Assembly: GCA_946611495.1 (NCBI GenBank)
Contig: CAMODR010000079.1
Location: 1 to 6,388, forward strand
Reading direction: 5' to 3'
Source of the DNA: an uncultured Methanobrevibacter sp.
Lineage (GTDB): Archaea; Methanobacteriota; Methanobacteria; Methanobacteriales; Methanobacteriaceae
Length of the DNA stretch: 6,388 bases
The notes below the pieces were generated by a model. That model ran no database searches. It saw nothing but the letters and a program-made list of their open reading frames with translations, and was not told the DNA's origin. The translations under genes and the position numbers were made by a program. Within the stretch, counting starts at the first letter, position 1. Each line of letters starts with the position of its first letter. Positions 1 through 6,388 of this stretch are shown one piece after another.

Positions 1-30
1 TATTTTAACTTTTTTTTAATTAATTAATAA

Positions 31-43
31 AAGGAGGGTGATA
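31..43 (+). promoter_or_regulatory. Ribosome binding site of hsdS; decides the TTG start
   Basis: The bases AAGGAGGGTGATA closely match the complement of the 16S rRNA 3' end (AGGAGGTGAT), with one extra G. The GTG at 38-40 is part of this pairing region and would have no spacer, whereas the TTG at 47 has normal spacing. The site before the second hsdS start (6366-6375) is shorter, AAAAGGTGAT, and lacks four bases present here. This copy may therefore initiate more strongly, which is inference. Confidence 0.7.
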
Positions 44-55
44 AATTTGAGTTTA
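37..55 (+). repeat. Direct repeat copy 1: hsdS translation start
   Basis: The 19 bases ggtgataaatttgagttta are identical at 37-55 and 6370-6388, in the same orientation. The upstream flanks diverge after a shared AAAAGG once a four-base difference is allowed. The true length of the repeat is unknown because the second copy runs off the window. Confidence 0.85.
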
Positions 56-1312
56 GGAAAATTTGAAACTGTAACTCTTGCAGATGTTTCAATAAATAAT
101 AAAGGAGAATATGGAATTGGTGCATCTGCTGTTGATTATTCAGATGAATTATACACATATTTGAGAATAACTGATATTAACGATGATGGTACTCTAAATA
201 AAAATGATTTGAAGTCTGTGGAGGATGGTGATGCTAAAAATTACTTATTAAATGAAAATGATGTAGTTTTTGCTAGAACAGGTAACAGCACTGGAAAAGC
301 ATATTATTATGATAAAATGGATGGGGAATTAGTCTATGCGGGGTTTTTAATTAAATTTAGTTTAGATCCGTCTAAAATTAATCCTAAGTTCATGAAGTAT
401 TATGTTTTATCTGAAGAGTATAAAGGATGGGTTAATTCTATGTGTACAGGTAGTACTCGCCCAAATATCAATGCAAAAATGTATGGAAACATGGAATTAA
501 TATTGCCTCCAAGAGAACAACAAGACTTTTTAGTCAATATTCTTGACAAAATAGATAAAAAAATTGAGATTAACAAAAGGATAAATAAAAATTTAGCTCA
601 AATAATATTGTCTAATTTTAGAAGATGGTTTGTTAACTTTGAACCTTTTAAAGATAAACCTTTTATTGATTCAGATTTTGGTTTTATTCCAGAAAACTGG
701 AAAGTAGGTTCAATTGGAGATTATTGTAAATTAAAATCAGGTTTTGCTTTTAAAAGTGCTTGGTGGCAAGAGGAAGGAATTAAAGTTATTAAAATTAAGG
801 ATATTAATCAAGATAGTTTGGATCTAAGTGATTGTTCCTGTGTTTCAAGTGATAAATTACAGAAAGCTGCTGATTTTAAAGTTGTGGGTGGTGACCTTCT
901 TATTGCAATGACTGGTGCAACAATAGGAAAGTTCACTATTGTTCCAAAATATGATGGACCATTATATGTAAATCAACGAGTAGGGAAATTCTTTTTAGGT
1001 GAAAAACCATTAAATAATCTTCCATTTATATGGTCATTATTAAAACAAAAAAGGATTTTTGATGAAATAATTAATAGAGGGCAAGGTAGTGCACAACCAA
1101 ATGTTAGTCCTACGGATATTGAAACAATAAAGATAATATTGCCTCCGATTGAAATAATTAATCAATTTAACAATGAATGCAAAAGCATGTTTAATTTGAT
1201 AATTAATAATTCATATGAGATTACTAAATTAAATAAATTGAGAGATACACTATTGCCTAAATTAATGTCTGGTGAAATTGATGTCTCGAAGATAAATTGT
1301 GATTTAGATTAA
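47..1312 (+). CDS. hsdS: Type I restriction-modification specificity subunit HsdS, full length, two target-recognition domains
   Basis: HsdS reads the DNA target for the type I complex: each target-recognition domain (TRD) binds one half of a split site, and the conserved helices between them hold two HsdM and the HsdR subunits. Numbering from the TTG start (421 residues, normal for a two-TRD HsdS), TRD1 covers about 1-155 with ARTGNSTGK at 76-84 and GSTRPNI at 135-141. It ends at LPPREQQ (153-159), followed by a Lys/Asn-rich helical spacer to about 200. TRD2 begins near GFIPENWKVGSIGD (about 212), has MTGATIGK (288-295) and GSAQPNVS (347-354), and ends at ILPP. The C-terminal helix carries the family signature LRDTLLPKLMSGEIDV (398-413). 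I chose TTG at 47 over the in-frame GTG at 38 because GTG lies inside the ribosome binding site, while TTG is 9 bases beyond GGAGG. The same TTG context recurs at 6380. The two TRDs look unrelated, so an asymmetric target is expected; its sequence cannot be read from the protein. Confidence 0.95.
   Translation: MSLGKFETVTLADVSINNKGEYGIGASAVDYSDELYTYLRITDINDDGTLNKNDLKSVEDGDAKNYLLNENDVVFARTGNSTGKAYYYDKMDGELVYAGFLIKFSLDPSKINPKFMKYYVLSEEYKGWVNSMCTGSTRPNINAKMYGNMELILPPREQQDFLVNILDKIDKKIEINKRINKNLAQIILSNFRRWFVNFEPFKDKPFIDSDFGFIPENWKVGSIGDYCKLKSGFAFKSAWWQEEGIKVIKIKDINQDSLDLSDCSCVSSDKLQKAADFKVVGGDLLIAMTGATIGKFTIVPKYDGPLYVNQRVGKFFLGEKPLNNLPFIWSLLKQKRIFDEIINRGQGSAQPNVSPTDIETIKIILPPIEIINQFNNECKSMFNLIINNSYEITKLNKLRDTLLPKLMSGEIDVSKINCDLD
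498..510 (+). repeat. Short direct repeat at end of TRD1 (partner at 1134-1146)
   Basis: The 13 bases taatattgcctcc occur at 498-510 and again at 1134-1146. Both encode the ILPP turn that closes a target-recognition domain. The conserved protein motif explains part of the identity, but synonymous positions also match. Confidence 0.6.
1134..1146 (+). repeat. Short direct repeat at end of TRD2 (partner at 498-510)
   Basis: This is the second copy of taatattgcctcc, in the same reading frame as the first and at the equivalent boundary of the second TRD. Confidence 0.6.
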
Positions 1313-1316
1313 TAAG

Positions 1317-1328
1317 AACTTTTTTTTA
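1317..1328 (+). terminator. T8 tract after hsdS, possible archaeal-type terminator; repeated at 7-18
   Basis: Just after the hsdS stop there is an uninterrupted run of eight T (1320-1327) with no GC-rich stem before it. In archaea a bare oligo-T tract can terminate transcription, so some transcripts may end here before the membrane-protein gene. The same 12 bases, AACTTTTTTTTA, also lie at 7-18 in front of hsdS. The tract is short and the DNA is AT-rich, so termination is not established. Confidence 0.35.
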
Positions 1329-1339
1329 GGATGTGTTGT

Positions 1340-1771
1340 ATGGAAATAAGTATTAATGCGGTATTTTGGATTATGGATGCAATAGTTGATTATTCGGAAT
1401 ATAATGATATATTAGAAGAGAATGAAAATTGTATTAAAACTGCAAAAACTGAACATGAACTTTCGAATATTGTTGCCAATTCTAAAAAGTCTATTAATAA
1501 GTGGTATAAAAAGATTCTTTTTAAAAGTGGGTTATTTTTCTGTATTTTATTAATCCTCACATATATTATTTATCATTTTTGTTTTAAAATGGTCGGTTAT
1601 TTAATATATAATTTAGTTGTTACTTTTTTAGTAATGTTTATAATATATGTTTTAATTTATATAGCAATTAAAATTTTAAAAAAAGATAGGGTTAAAAAAG
1701 AGATATATATGCAAATAGATGATTACGCATATAAATATGGAATTCATGTTGATCGTGTTTATGCTTATTAA
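1340..1771 (+). CDS. Small protein with two predicted membrane helices, unknown function, between hsdS and hsdR
   Basis: I do not recognise this family. The 143-residue product (numbered from the ATG at 1340) has an acidic, probably helical N-terminal part of about 50 residues. A basic stretch, KKSINKWYKK, comes next, then a hydrophobic segment at about 64-82, a very short turn (FKM), and a second hydrophobic segment at about 88-112. The tail is charged and begins KKDRVKK. Basic residues flank both ends of the hairpin, so both termini probably face the cytoplasm. There is no signal peptide and no enzyme motif. The ATG at 1331 is in frame (three residues longer), but AGG at 1328-1330 touches it directly and is better placed for 1340. 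The gene lies 27 bases after hsdS and 28 before hsdR on the same strand, so co-transcription is likely. The helix-coding part is extremely AT-rich (15 G/C in 120 bases, 1561-1680). A role in restriction, immunity to it, or something unrelated are all open. Confidence 0.75.
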   Translation: MEISINAVFWIMDAIVDYSEYNDILEENENCIKTAKTEHELSNIVANSKKSINKWYKKILFKSGLFFCILLILTYIIYHFCFKMVGYLIYNLVVTFLVMFIIYVLIYIAIKILKKDRVKKEIYMQIDDYAYKYGIHVDRVYAY

Positions 1772-1799
1772 AAGTAATTTATTTTAAAGTAGGGGTTAA

Positions 1800-4700
1800 A
1801 TGTTTAATGAAGAGATATATGAAAAGTCAATTTTGGAATTGTTCCAAAATTTAGGTTATACCCATTATTTGGGTTATGATGTTGAGAGAGATTATAAAAA
1901 TCCTTTATTTATGGATGATTTAGATAATATTTATCTAATAAATAAGGGAATAGATCGAAATGCTATTTCGAATGCTATTCAAATGATTCAAGATATAGAT
2001 AGTGGAAGTTTAGAAGAGAGGAACGATAAGTTTATGGATTATTTACAAAATGGAATTTCTGTAAACTATTGGAAAGATGGTGAAGAACTCTCAACTCTTG
2101 TAAAGCTTGTTGACTTTGAAAACATTGACAACAATTTATTCACAGTCATCAATCAATGGACTGTTGATGAAAAGGAAATAAAAAGGCCGGATATTGTAGT
2201 ATTTATAAATGGTTTGCCTCTTGTCGTAATTGAACTTAAGTCTCCTTCAAGAGAAGATGCAGACACTTCAGAAGCATATACACAACTTAAAAAATATATG
2301 AAAGTTATCCCTTCTTTATTTGTCTATAATTCATTTTGTGTTATGAGTGATATGGCATTATCCAAAGCTGGAACAATCACATCTCCTGAAGATAGATTTA
2401 TGGAATGGAAATCTACAGATGGAAGCTATGAATCCACACAATGGGCAGATTTCAATACATTCTTTGAAGGAATTTTTGAAAGAAACAGATTCATGGACAT
2501 CATAAAGAATTTCACACTCTATTCCAAAAATGCTAAAGAAAACATTAAGATTTTAGGTGCATATCACCAATACTTTGCTGTCAACAAAGCTGTAACCTCC
2601 ACACTTAAAGCAATTGAAACTGATGGTAAAGCAGGTGTATTCTGGCATACTCAGGGAAGCGGAAAATCATTATCCATGGTATTTTATGTAAACAAGCTAC
2701 AGCAAATTTTAGATAATCCTACTTTTGTAGTTGTTACAGACCGTAATGATTTGGATGGACAGTTATTTGGTCAATTTAGTAAATGTTCAGACTTCTTAAG
2801 ACAAATACCACAGCAAGCTACAAGCCGTGAAAACTTAAGAGAATTATTGGATAATAGGCAAGCTAATGGAATTTTCTTCTCAACCATGCAGAAATTTGAA
2901 GACTCTGACGAGCCATTGACTGAAAGAAGAGATGTAATTGTCATTTCAGATGAAGCACACCGTAGCCAATATGGATTAGAAGAGGTTGTTGATCCTAAAA
3001 CAGGTAAAATAAAGATAGGTGCCGCTCGTAAAATAAGAAATGCATTGCCTAATGCTACATATATAGGTTTTACAGGAACACCGATATCCAAAAAAGATAA
3101 AAGCACTCGTGAAGTATTTGGTGATTATATAGACATTTATGACATGACCCAATCTGTTGAAGATGGAGCTACAGTGCCAATACATTATGAAAGCCGTGTA
3201 GCACAGATAAAACTTGATGAAAGCATACTTGAAAAGATTGATGAAGAGTATGAAAGATTAAAATTAGAAGCTGAAGAGCATAATATAGAAAGAAGTAAAC
3301 GTGAGTTAAGTAAAATGGAAAGTTTACTTGGGGCTCCAGAGATAATTGATGATATTTGTACTGATATTATTCATCATTATGAAGATAACCGTGCCTTTGA
3401 AGTAACAGGTAAGGCAATGATTGTAGGTTATTCCAGAAAAATTGCAATTGAAATGTATAAAAAGATTCTTGAATTGCGTCCTAACTGGAAAGATAAAGTA
3501 GCGGTTGTTATGAGCGGTTCCAATAAAGACCCTGAGGAATGGCATGAAATCATTGGAGACAAATCTCATAAAAAATTATTGGAGAAAAAGTTCAAGGATG
3601 ATAACGATCCTCTTAAAATTGCTATTGTTGTTGATATGTGGCTAACTGGTTTTGATGTTCCTTCACTTGCTACAATGTATGTTTACAAACCAATGAGTGG
3701 ACATAACCTTATGCAAGCTATTGCTCGTGTAAACCGTGTTTTCAAGGATAAAGAAGGAGGATTAATAGTTGATTATATTGGTATAGCTTCAGCATTAAGA
3801 AGGGCTATGAGCGAGTATACTGATAGGGATAAAAAGAAATATGGTGATATGGATGTTGCTAAAATAGCTTATCCTAGATTCCAGGATAAACTTGAAGTAT
3901 GTAGAGATTTATTCCATGGATATGATTATAATGATTTCTTTGGAGATAGTGATTTAGCAAGATCAAAGATTATCTCCGGAGGAGTAAACTTTATGGAAAG
4001 TCCTCAAAGAGAAAATACTAAAAAACAATATATAAAAGAATCTTCATTATTAAAACAAGCTTTATCTTTATGCAGAAGTAAAGCTACTGAACATGAACGT
4101 TTCGAAGCCGCTTTCTTTGAGGCAGTGAGAACAGTTCTGGTTAAGGTAAGTTCCGATAAAAAATTATCATTTAAAGATATTAATGAACGTATTAGCGAAT
4201 TACTTAAGCAGTCTATTAAGAGTGAAGGTATAATAAATATTATAGATGTTGGAGACACTATTTCATTATTTGATCAGGATTTCTTAGATAGGATTTCCAA
4301 TATTCCTGAAACAGATAGTGCTGTTAGAATTTTAGAGAATTTGCTTGCAGAAAAGGTTAGATCTTATGGAAGAGTTAATTTAGTTAAATCTGAGGAATTT
4401 TCTGAATTATTGAAAGATGCTATGAATAGGTATATTAATGGGCATATTACTAATAAGGAAGTTATCGATGAGCTAATTGAATTAGCTAAGAAGATTAAGA
4501 ATGCTCATGAAGAAGGTGAGAAATTAGGTTTAAGTGAAGAGGAACTTGCATTTTATAATGCTATTGCACTTCCTGAAAATATTCATGATTTTTATGAGGA
4601 TGAAACTCTCATTAAGATTACTCAGGAATTAACTGAAAAATTAAGGGAAAATCGTACTATTGACTGGCAGAAAAAAGAAAGTGCCAGAGCAAATATGAGA

Positions 4701-4811
4701 AGCATTGTAAAAAGATTACTGGCTAAATATGATTATCCTCCTAGTGAGTGTAAAAATGCCATGATTAAGGTATTAGCACAATGTGAACTTTGGGCTGATG
4801 AAGCAATTTAA
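1800..4811 (+). CDS. hsdR: Type I restriction endonuclease / DNA translocase subunit HsdR
   Basis: HsdR joins the HsdM-HsdS methyltransferase. On unmethylated target sites it pumps DNA using ATP and then cuts at a distance. The 1003 residues have the usual order. The N-terminal PD-(D/E)xK nuclease (HSDR_N) has RPD with D131, then IELK with E145 and K147, and a RecB-like QLKKY at 162-166. The superfamily 2 motor has Walker A TQGSGKS (284-290), TDRNDLDGQ (313-321), the DEAH box (384-387), GFTGTP (423-428), VDMWLTGFDVP (611-621) and QAIARVNR (639-646). The C-terminal helical region ends in a DUF3387-like segment, DWQKKESARANMRS (955-968) followed by KRLLAKYDYPP. All these catalytic residues are present and the length is normal, so the subunit looks active. 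The ATG is preceded by AGGGG at 1791-1795 with a four-base spacer, a modest ribosome binding site. hsdM follows after 25 bases, so the two are very likely co-transcribed. Confidence 0.97.
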   Translation: MFNEEIYEKSILELFQNLGYTHYLGYDVERDYKNPLFMDDLDNIYLINKGIDRNAISNAIQMIQDIDSGSLEERNDKFMDYLQNGISVNYWKDGEELSTLVKLVDFENIDNNLFTVINQWTVDEKEIKRPDIVVFINGLPLVVIELKSPSREDADTSEAYTQLKKYMKVIPSLFVYNSFCVMSDMALSKAGTITSPEDRFMEWKSTDGSYESTQWADFNTFFEGIFERNRFMDIIKNFTLYSKNAKENIKILGAYHQYFAVNKAVTSTLKAIETDGKAGVFWHTQGSGKSLSMVFYVNKLQQILDNPTFVVVTDRNDLDGQLFGQFSKCSDFLRQIPQQATSRENLRELLDNRQANGIFFSTMQKFEDSDEPLTERRDVIVISDEAHRSQYGLEEVVDPKTGKIKIGAARKIRNALPNATYIGFTGTPISKKDKSTREVFGDYIDIYDMTQSVEDGATVPIHYESRVAQIKLDESILEKIDEEYERLKLEAEEHNIERSKRELSKMESLLGAPEIIDDICTDIIHHYEDNRAFEVTGKAMIVGYSRKIAIEMYKKILELRPNWKDKVAVVMSGSNKDPEEWHEIIGDKSHKKLLEKKFKDDNDPLKIAIVVDMWLTGFDVPSLATMYVYKPMSGHNLMQAIARVNRVFKDKEGGLIVDYIGIASALRRAMSEYTDRDKKKYGDMDVAKIAYPRFQDKLEVCRDLFHGYDYNDFFGDSDLARSKIISGGVNFMESPQRENTKKQYIKESSLLKQALSLCRSKATEHERFEAAFFEAVRTVLVKVSSDKKLSFKDINERISELLKQSIKSEGIINIIDVGDTISLFDQDFLDRISNIPETDSAVRILENLLAEKVRSYGRVNLVKSEEFSELLKDAMNRYINGHITNKEVIDELIELAKKIKNAHEEGEKLGLSEEELAFYNAIALPENIHDFYEDETLIKITQELTEKLRENRTIDWQKKESARANMRSIVKRLLAKYDYPPSECKNAMIKVLAQCELWADEAI

Positions 4812-4822
4812 ATAAATTATGC

Positions 4823-4830
4823 AAAGGTGG
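4823..4830 (+). promoter_or_regulatory. Ribosome binding site of hsdM; decides the ATG at 4837
   Basis: AAAGGTGG lies six bases before the ATG at 4837. An earlier in-frame ATG at 4819 would add six residues (MQRWNF), but its codons overlap this site and it has no binding site of its own, so 4837 is the better start. Confidence 0.75.
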
Positions 4831-4836
4831 AATTTT

Positions 4837-6342
4837 ATGGTAAAAGAAAATAGTTCTGAGATAGGATTTGAAAAACAGATTTGGGATGCGGCAGATGAGC
4901 TAAGAGGTTCAATGGATGCGGCAGAATATAAGCATGTTGTATTAGGTTTGATTTTCTTAAAATATTTGTCTGATAAGTTTGAAGAAAGATATAATGAACT
5001 TTTAAAAGAAGATGGTGGAAGATGGAAAGAGGATATTGATGAATATAAAAAAGTTAATGTTTTCTTTGTTCCTCCCGAAGCTCGTTGGGAAGTGATTGCT
5101 AAAAAAGCCCATTCTGCAGAAAATGGAACTACTATTGATAATGCTATGAGAGCAATAGAAGATAAAAATCCCTCTTTAAAAGGAATTTTACCAAAAACTT
5201 TTGCAAGAGAAGAGCTTGATAAGAAGAAGTTAGGTAATGTAATTGATTTGTTCACAAATGTTCAAATGGCGGATCATGGCGATAAGAAAGATATTCTTGG
5301 CCGTACTTATGAGTATTGTCTCAGTATGTTTGCTGAGACTGAAGGTAAAAAGGCTGGAGAGTTTTACACTCCTGCTTGTGTTGTAAAGACCTTGGTTGCT
5401 GTCCTTCAACCATATAATGGACGTGTTTATGACCCTTGCTGTGGTTCTGGAGGCATGTTTGTACAATCCAAAAACTTTATAGAAAGCCATGCCGGTAACA
5501 TTAATAATATTTCCATTTTCGGTCAGGAATTCAATCCTACCACTTGGAAAATGGCTAAGATGAACTTGGCTATCAGGGGATTGGAAGCAAATCTTGGAGA
5601 CCATTATGCAGACACCTTTGCAAATGATTTGCACCGGACTCTTAAGGCAGATTATGTGATGGCAAATCCTCCGTTTAACCTTAAGAAATGGGGTCAGGAA
5701 AACTTGCAGGATGATGTAAGATGGAAATATGGCATTCCTCCAAAAAACAATGCAAACTTTGCTTGGATGCAGCACATGATTCACCACTTATCTGTAAAAG
5801 GTAAAATAGGTCTTGTACTTGCTAACGGTTCATTATCCTCAACCACTGGTGGAGAAGGCAAGATTAGGCAAGCAATTGTGGAAGATGATCTTGTTGAATG
5901 TATTGTGGCTCTTCCTACACAATTGTTTTATACTACTGGTATTCCTGTTTGCCTATGGTTCTTGAACAGAAACAAACAACAGACTGGAAAAACATTATTC
6001 ATTGATGCTCGTGAAATGGGAACTATGGTTTCTCGTAAATTAAGAGAATTGACTGATGATGATATTAATCTCATTGCTGACACTTACAATAAGTTTGTGG
6101 AAGGAACTCTTGAAGATGAGAAAGGATTCTGTAAGGTTAGTGATTTGGAAGAGATTAAGAAGCATGATTTCATTTTAACTCCTGGAAGATATGTTGGATT
6201 TAAGCCAGAAGAGGATGATGGAATTCCTTTTGAAGAAAAGATGAAAACATTAACTACTGAACTTGGAGAGTTGTTTGAGGAATCTAATGAGCTTGAAAAG
6301 AAAATTAGAAAAAGTTTGAGTGAAATTGGATTTGAATTTTAA
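4837..6342 (+). CDS. hsdM: Type I DNA adenine-N6 methyltransferase subunit HsdM
   Basis: HsdM transfers a methyl group from S-adenosylmethionine to the N6 of adenine in the target chosen by HsdS. This protects host DNA and, within the complete complex, reports whether a site is already methylated. From the ATG at 4837 it is 501 residues, normal for the family. The N-terminal HsdM_N helical domain (about 8-140) carries the conserved stretch around LRGSMDAAEYKHVVLGLIF (22-40). The methyltransferase domain follows, with GEFYTP (174-179), motif I DPCCGSGGM (199-207, cofactor binding) and motif IV NPPF (277-280, catalytic, gamma-class order). LANGSLSS (328-335) and LPTQLFYTTGIP (359-370) are further family blocks. 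The C-terminal 60 residues are Glu/Lys-rich and probably helical, as expected for contact with HsdS. The gene follows hsdR after 25 bases and precedes the probable second hsdS by under 40 bases. Base composition is closer to average than in hsdS or the membrane-protein gene (27 G/C in 60 bases at 5401-5460). Confidence 0.97.
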   Translation: MVKENSSEIGFEKQIWDAADELRGSMDAAEYKHVVLGLIFLKYLSDKFEERYNELLKEDGGRWKEDIDEYKKVNVFFVPPEARWEVIAKKAHSAENGTTIDNAMRAIEDKNPSLKGILPKTFAREELDKKKLGNVIDLFTNVQMADHGDKKDILGRTYEYCLSMFAETEGKKAGEFYTPACVVKTLVAVLQPYNGRVYDPCCGSGGMFVQSKNFIESHAGNINNISIFGQEFNPTTWKMAKMNLAIRGLEANLGDHYADTFANDLHRTLKADYVMANPPFNLKKWGQENLQDDVRWKYGIPPKNNANFAWMQHMIHHLSVKGKIGLVLANGSLSSTTGGEGKIRQAIVEDDLVECIVALPTQLFYTTGIPVCLWFLNRNKQQTGKTLFIDAREMGTMVSRKLRELTDDDINLIADTYNKFVEGTLEDEKGFCKVSDLEEIKKHDFILTPGRYVGFKPEEDDGIPFEEKMKTLTTELGELFEESNELEKKIRKSLSEIGFEF

Positions 6343-6364
6343 ATTCAAATTTTTATTTTTTTAT
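6330..6364 (+). terminator. AT-only inverted repeat over the hsdM stop codon followed by T-rich tract
   Basis: The arms ATTTGAATTT (6330-6339) and AAATTCAAAT (6341-6350) are perfect reverse complements around a single central T that starts the TAA stop codon. As RNA this would form about 9 pairs with a three-base loop, and a T-rich run follows directly (T at 6350-6354 and 6356-6362). The layout resembles a weak intrinsic terminator or attenuator between hsdM and the next hsdS. With only one G-C pair per arm, the stem is weak and the T tract alone may matter more. Confidence 0.4.
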
Positions 6365-6365
6365 T

Positions 6366-6375
6366 AAAAGGTGAT
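6366..6375 (+). promoter_or_regulatory. Ribosome binding site of the probable second hsdS
   Basis: AAAAGGTGAT precedes the TTG at 6380 by four bases (six from the end of GGTG). It matches the site before the first hsdS except that four bases of that site are missing. Confidence 0.55.
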
Positions 6376-6388
6376 AAATTTGAGTTTA
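6370..6388 (+). repeat. Direct repeat copy 2 at window end
   Basis: This is an exact copy of 37-55. The match is uninterrupted up to the last base given, so it probably continues beyond the window. Confidence 0.85.
6380..6388 (+). CDS. Start of a probable second hsdS, cut off by the window end
   Basis: Only TTG-AGT-TTA (Met-Ser-Leu) is inside the window, so the product is inferred, not read. The 19 bases 6370-6388, covering part of the ribosome binding site and these three codons, are identical to 37-55 at the start of the first hsdS. A position directly after hsdM is also a usual place for hsdS. If correct, the locus has two specificity genes in the same orientation. It could equally be a truncated hsdS or a single-TRD cassette. 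Confidence 0.5.

Noticed and set aside
16..27. Palindrome ttaattaattaa before hsdS as an operator
   Set aside because: It is a low-complexity AT repeat expected by chance here, and no regulator gene is in the window.
1730..1738. ATATAAATA as a TATA box for a separate hsdR promoter
   Set aside because: It is TATA-like and at a plausible distance from hsdR, but such strings are common in this AT-rich gene and no clear BRE element stands out.
1800..2080. Apparent AT-richer 5' end of hsdR as a recombination breakpoint
   Set aside because: Hand counts of 60-base blocks run from 14 to 19 G/C here and from 14 to 22 just after, so there is no clear step.
4884..4925. 12-base direct repeat ggatgcggcaga at 4884-4895 and 4914-4925, 30 bases apart, which could allow an in-frame ten-codon deletion in hsdM
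   Set aside because: It encodes WDAAD and MDAAE within a segment conserved across HsdM proteins, so the repeat follows from protein conservation rather than a phase-variation device.
4773..5787. Long reverse-strand open frames opposite hsdM, and shorter ones opposite hsdR (2771-3569, 4004-4258)
   Set aside because: They lie opposite genes with full family motifs, lack recognisable motifs and convincing ribosome binding sites, and are best explained as by-products of codon bias.

Overview
The window holds a nearly complete type I restriction-modification locus, with every gene on the + strand. From left to right these are: a specificity gene (hsdS, two target-recognition domains); a small gene for a protein with two predicted membrane helices that I do not recognise; hsdR (restriction and translocase subunit); hsdM (adenine-N6 methyltransferase); and, in the last bases, the translation start of what is probably a second hsdS. 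All gaps between genes are under 60 bases. I see no RNA genes, CRISPR array, insertion sequence or recombinase gene.

Organism: the DNA is strongly AT-rich, Arg is often AGA, and Ile is often ATA. Ribosome binding sites are of the AAAGGTGAT type, and gaps between genes end in bare T tracts with little or no GC stem. This fits a low-GC methanogenic archaeon such as a Methanobrevibacter relative. A low-GC Firmicute is a reasonable alternative, and type I systems move easily between the two groups, so the assignment is tentative.

How the parts work together: HsdM2-HsdS would form the DNA methyltransferase, with the two HsdS domains reading the two halves of a split target. Adding HsdR would give the complex that translocates and cuts unmethylated DNA. 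HsdR and HsdM both keep all the catalytic motifs I looked for, and HsdS is full length, so the system looks intact.

The unusual points are these. (1) The last 19 bases of the window exactly repeat the ribosome binding site and first codons of the hsdS at the left end. This implies an S-x-R-M-S order with two specificity genes in direct orientation. (2) An extremely AT-rich membrane-protein gene sits between hsdS and hsdR. (3) Short repeats lie at the edges of the hsdS gene and at equivalent domain boundaries inside it. Together they suggest a specificity module that is exchanged or duplicated, although the window ends before the second hsdS can be read.
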